A stretch of 64,000 bases of DNA from Gammaproteobacteria bacterium (GTDB taxonomy: Bacteria; Pseudomonadota; Gammaproteobacteria; Pseudomonadales; Azotimanducaceae). Below, in pieces: positions 62,787 through 64,000 of the stretch. The position numbers were made by a program, and so were the translations under genes. The first letter of the stretch is position 1; each line of letters opens with the position of its first letter. Where the stretch lies: positions 20,727 through 84,726 of the forward strand of contig JAUIAV010000019.1 in assembly GCA_030425195.1 (NCBI GenBank). Reading direction: 5' to 3'. The notes under the pieces are model-generated. The model saw nothing but the letters and a program-made list of their open reading frames with translations, had not been told where the DNA came from and did not search any database.

Positions 62787-63206
62787 TGGGACAATCGTAC
62801 CTGAACGTTGCTGATTATGGCGAGGGAGTGGGCGCCAAGAAAATCGATTGCATCCCCCGGAAGGTTCTGCCGACTGGCGCATTGATATTTGAGTCCTGGT
62901 TAAGCACCACTTGCTGGCGTACATCTGTATGTCTGAAATCGACCGGCAGCCGACCTGTTCCGGATTCTGCTTATGCTGGCTCTGACCAAGACTTCTGATC
63001 TAGACCAAATTCAACGAATCTTTGCAGTGTACTAAATCTGTATCAGATGCCCGCTCATGACCGTAGTTGGCCCTGTCGACGTGATGTCTGCTTTCAGAAA
63101 GCAGCGAGATTTTGCGGGTACACCGGAACGGTGAATGCTGACTCTGAGCTGCCTTTCTCGATGCGAGCAATGTAGTCTGTCTGCGTTGTTGAGGACCGTA
63201 GGTGAT
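62787..63206. other. Noncoding region with two inverted repeats
   Basis: This 420-base gap has no convincing gene. It contains CTGCTTTC-A-GAAAGCAG at 63088-63104 (perfect 8-base arms) and CACCG-GAA-CGGTG at 63121-63133. Both lie upstream of the next plus-strand gene and may regulate it. I saw no clear promoter or RNA gene. Confidence 0.5.
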
Positions 63207-63674
63207 ATGACTCTACAGGACATCGGAGCGATTGGTGAGGCGATAGGCGGAATTGCAGTCATCTTCACGCTGCTGTATCTCTCCATGCAGATCAGGCAGA
63301 ACACCAAAGCAATCCGTTCCAACTCGTTTCATGGCGTGACAGACTCGTTCAACGCAATCAACAGTCTGATTGCCCATGACGAATCGCTGGCCAGGATCAT
63401 CCGAGTCGGGATGAAGAACCTGGAAGACCTGAACGAAGACGAAAGGGTACGGTTCAGCTTCATGTTCGTAGCCCCGTTTCGCATTTTCGAGACGCTCTAC
63501 TTTCAACGGGAGGCTGGTACCGTCGATTCCCGCCTTTGGGAAGCTGAGAAGCGGTCAATGGGGTTTCTGCTGAGTGGTCCCGGCAGCCAGGAATGGTGGC
63601 GGTCCAATCCGCTCAGCTTTACGCCAGAGTTTCGTCAGTTTGTCGATTCAGAGATTCTGGGTAAGGCTGATTGA
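63207..63674 (+). CDS. Hypothetical protein with one N-terminal membrane helix
   Basis: A 155-residue protein. The start MTLQDIGAIGEAIGGIAVIFTLLYLSMQIRQNTKAIRSN gives one membrane helix near 8-28 followed by a soluble helical domain. The rest (ARIIRVGMKNLEDLNEDERVRFSFMF, FETLYFQREAGTVD) is conserved-looking, like many marine bacterial proteins of unknown function. ATG 63207 follows AGGTGAT; earlier frame starts are less convincing. Confidence 0.75.
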   Translation: MTLQDIGAIGEAIGGIAVIFTLLYLSMQIRQNTKAIRSNSFHGVTDSFNAINSLIAHDESLARIIRVGMKNLEDLNEDERVRFSFMFVAPFRIFETLYFQREAGTVDSRLWEAEKRSMGFLLSGPGSQEWWRSNPLSFTPEFRQFVDSEILGKAD

Positions 63675-63782
63675 TCGGAATTGGCCGATCTCAACCCACT
63701 GAGGCGAATGCCGGCTTCCCCAGACTGGTCATACTCTGCGGGCGCATCAGAACATCCGAATTCGACCCTGAACGGTCATTCG

Positions 63783-63998
63783 CTATTGGGGGTTTTCGGC
63801 ACGCCATTTGACGTATTTTGGCCACGTCTCTGCGGTGCCCCAGTGGTCCCATTTTGTATAAAGCACACTCGCAATCTCGCAACGGAAAAGAGCTTCAAAG
63901 TCGCTCCCGCCTTGACGCTGATTAGTAGCTTTCACAATATCGGATTTGGTTTGCATATCATCAATCTCGATCGCTATCCCGCGTGCGTAAAACTCTTC
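63783..63998 (-). CDS. Hypothetical protein, C-terminal part only (runs off window)
   Basis: The minus-strand frame is open from the window end to TAG at 63783-63785, giving the last 71 residues (EEFYARGIAIEIDD at the visible start, WPKYVKWRAENPQ at the end). It is not recognisable as a family. It is convergent with the previous gene, 108 bases away. Confidence 0.55.
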   Translation of the reverse strand, partial: EEFYARGIAIEIDDMQTKSDIVKATNQRQGGSDFEALFRCEIASVLYTKWDHWGTAETWPKYVKWRAENPQ

Positions 63999-64000
63999 TC

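Overview
The window is one contiguous piece of a GC-rich gammaproteobacterial chromosome (order not resolvable by eye). Evidence includes the tRNA-Thr/nadC/ampD neighbourhood, a full CIRCE-groESL operon, an AceF of the Azotobacter/Pseudomonas type (DHRxxNG), YajQ, AmpG and PuuD-like proteins. From about 5.3 to 57.5 kb almost every base is coding and genes often overlap at ATGA-type junctions. The two ends have lower GC, looser spacing and mobile or patchy genes.

1-5.3 kb: one end of an integrated mobile element. It holds a small stand-alone tyrosine recombinase, a P2 gpA-type HUH replication endonuclease, an AlpA-type regulator, an unknown protein and a P4-type integrase. It ends exactly at a 47-base 3' remnant of a tRNA-Thr(CGT) gene, the probable attachment site. 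The flank is a TfpX/TfpZ pilin accessory gene and nadC, so the element appears to have inserted into the pilin/tRNA-Thr/nadC locus known from Pseudomonas.

5.3-31 kb: core metabolism and cell envelope. nadC; cell-wall recycling (ampD, a ROK sugar kinase, and ampG further on); pyruvate dehydrogenase aceE-aceF without lpd; a PduO-type cobalamin adenosyltransferase; a response regulator with a dead GGDEF domain; yajQ; an alkyltransferase-like protein; fxsA; CIRCE-groES-groEL with a terminator; a GAF/HD-GYP phosphodiesterase; a GspA/GspB pair; an acyltransferase; a lipoprotein peptidase; an SLC13 transporter; exonuclease I.

31-46 kb: an osmoprotectant-type ABC transporter whose binding protein and permease are fused; an Arc/AmrZ-like regulator with a response regulator; two Nudix hydrolases flanking an AttEFGH-like ABC exporter operon; a full-length PAS-GGDEF-EAL protein; a Cys/Met-metabolism PLP enzyme; an SDR; purC; a secreted TIM-barrel isomerase-like protein.

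46.8-57.5 kb: a biotin-dependent acyl-CoA carboxylase operon (biotin carboxylase, a 74-residue carrier protein, crotonase, carboxyltransferase) with small unknown partners. Next comes a putative glycan or small-molecule cluster (two methyltransferases, an alpha/alpha-barrel protein, a GT4 glycosyltransferase, an HD hydrolase). Beside it lies an unannotated 52-residue acidic peptide gene with its own promoter. metR closes this block.

57.5-64 kb: an accessory tail with a beheaded sulfotransferase, a SnoaL-like protein, a pentapeptide-like protein, an ArsR-desaturase pair divergent from an alpha/beta hydrolase, a metallophosphoesterase, a cyclic-nucleotide-binding protein and two unknown genes, the last running off the window.
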